Part shown: piece by piece, positions 63,802 through 64,000 of the stretch | How positions within the stretch are numbered: position 1 is the first letter of the stretch | How the letters are laid out: the number at the start of each line of letters is the position of its first letter | Source: WHUA01 sp963711215 | GTDB taxonomy: Bacteria; Pseudomonadota; Alphaproteobacteria; UBA8366 | DNA: 64,000 nucleotides | Assembly (NCBI GenBank): GCA_963711215.1 | Contig: CAVQDH010000008.1 | Span: forward strand, 62,001 to 126,000 | Direction of reading: 5' to 3' | The notes under the pieces: generated by a model | What the model saw: the letters and a program-made list of their open reading frames with translations, nothing else | Database searches by the model: none | What the model was told of the DNA's origin: nothing | Translations under genes and position numbers: made by a program

Positions 63802-64000
<199 letters not shown>

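Overview
The window looks like one contiguous piece of an alphaproteobacterial chromosome, GC-rich (about two thirds GC by eye). The assignment rests on gene content and order. The block RNase D-like / lptC / lptA / lptB / rpoN / hpf / ptsN, the DUF1150 and DUF4169 small proteins, the NDUFA9-type complex I accessory protein, the FzlA-like GST protein and a near-perfect CtrA-type box (TTAA-N7-TTAAC) are all typical of Alphaproteobacteria. I cannot place it below class level. No phage, IS element, CRISPR array, rRNA or integrase was recognised. Apart from sigma-54 there is no recognisable transcription-factor gene.

Layout. 1-4.0 kb: tail of an unknown gene, an M20 peptidase, then a minus-strand operon atuA-like / DUF4387 / HAD dehalogenase. 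4.1-5.4 kb: small secreted or membrane protein with a strong terminator, Hsp20, DUF1150. 5.4-11.5 kb: minus-strand envelope/regulatory block (ptsN, hpf, rpoN, lptB, lptA, lptC, RNase D-like). 11.6-13.7 kb: tRNA-Leu(CAG), NDUFA9-like gene, uppP. 14.1-20.1 kb: gltD-gltB (glutamate synthase). 20.4-20.6 kb: a candidate Fur-controlled small RNA. 20.6-26.0 kb: FzlA-like GST, TPR protein, epimerase, alpha/beta hydrolase, GT4 and GT9 glycosyltransferases. 26.0-33.8 kb: translation block thrS-infC, an SDR gene, then rpmI-rplT-pheS-pheT. 34.0-56.5 kb: accessory metabolism. It contains three TauD/TfdA dioxygenases, a four-domain rhodanese, a TauE/SafE exporter, MFS and DMT transporters, a CoA-transferase, an amidohydrolase, FAH, cupin, VOC and Rieske proteins, a CinA-type amidase, and a methyltransferase-GT9 fusion. 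56.7-63.5 kb: RidA, a Cys-containing unknown, and the ligase-associated DNA repair cluster (phosphoesterase and Lhr-type helicase on minus; nuclease and ATP-dependent ligase on plus). 63.6 kb to the end: a DUF3012 lipoprotein and the start of lepA.

Reading-frame integrity. Thirteen genes, including essential ones (thrS, infC, lepA) and gltB, are interrupted. Every break is repaired by removing one base: I count 20 single-base insertions and no deletions. This is best read as residual insertion error from sequencing or assembly, not gene decay, and the broken genes are annotated here as whole genes.

The most interesting leads are the iron-box small RNA candidate at 20.40-20.58 kb, the TauD / tetra-rhodanese / TauD / TauE block at 36.9-41.2 kb (a possible organosulfur catabolic system), the methyltransferase-GT9 fusion at 46.9-48.5 kb, the CtrA-type box before a J-domain protein at 34 kb, and the AUA start of infC.
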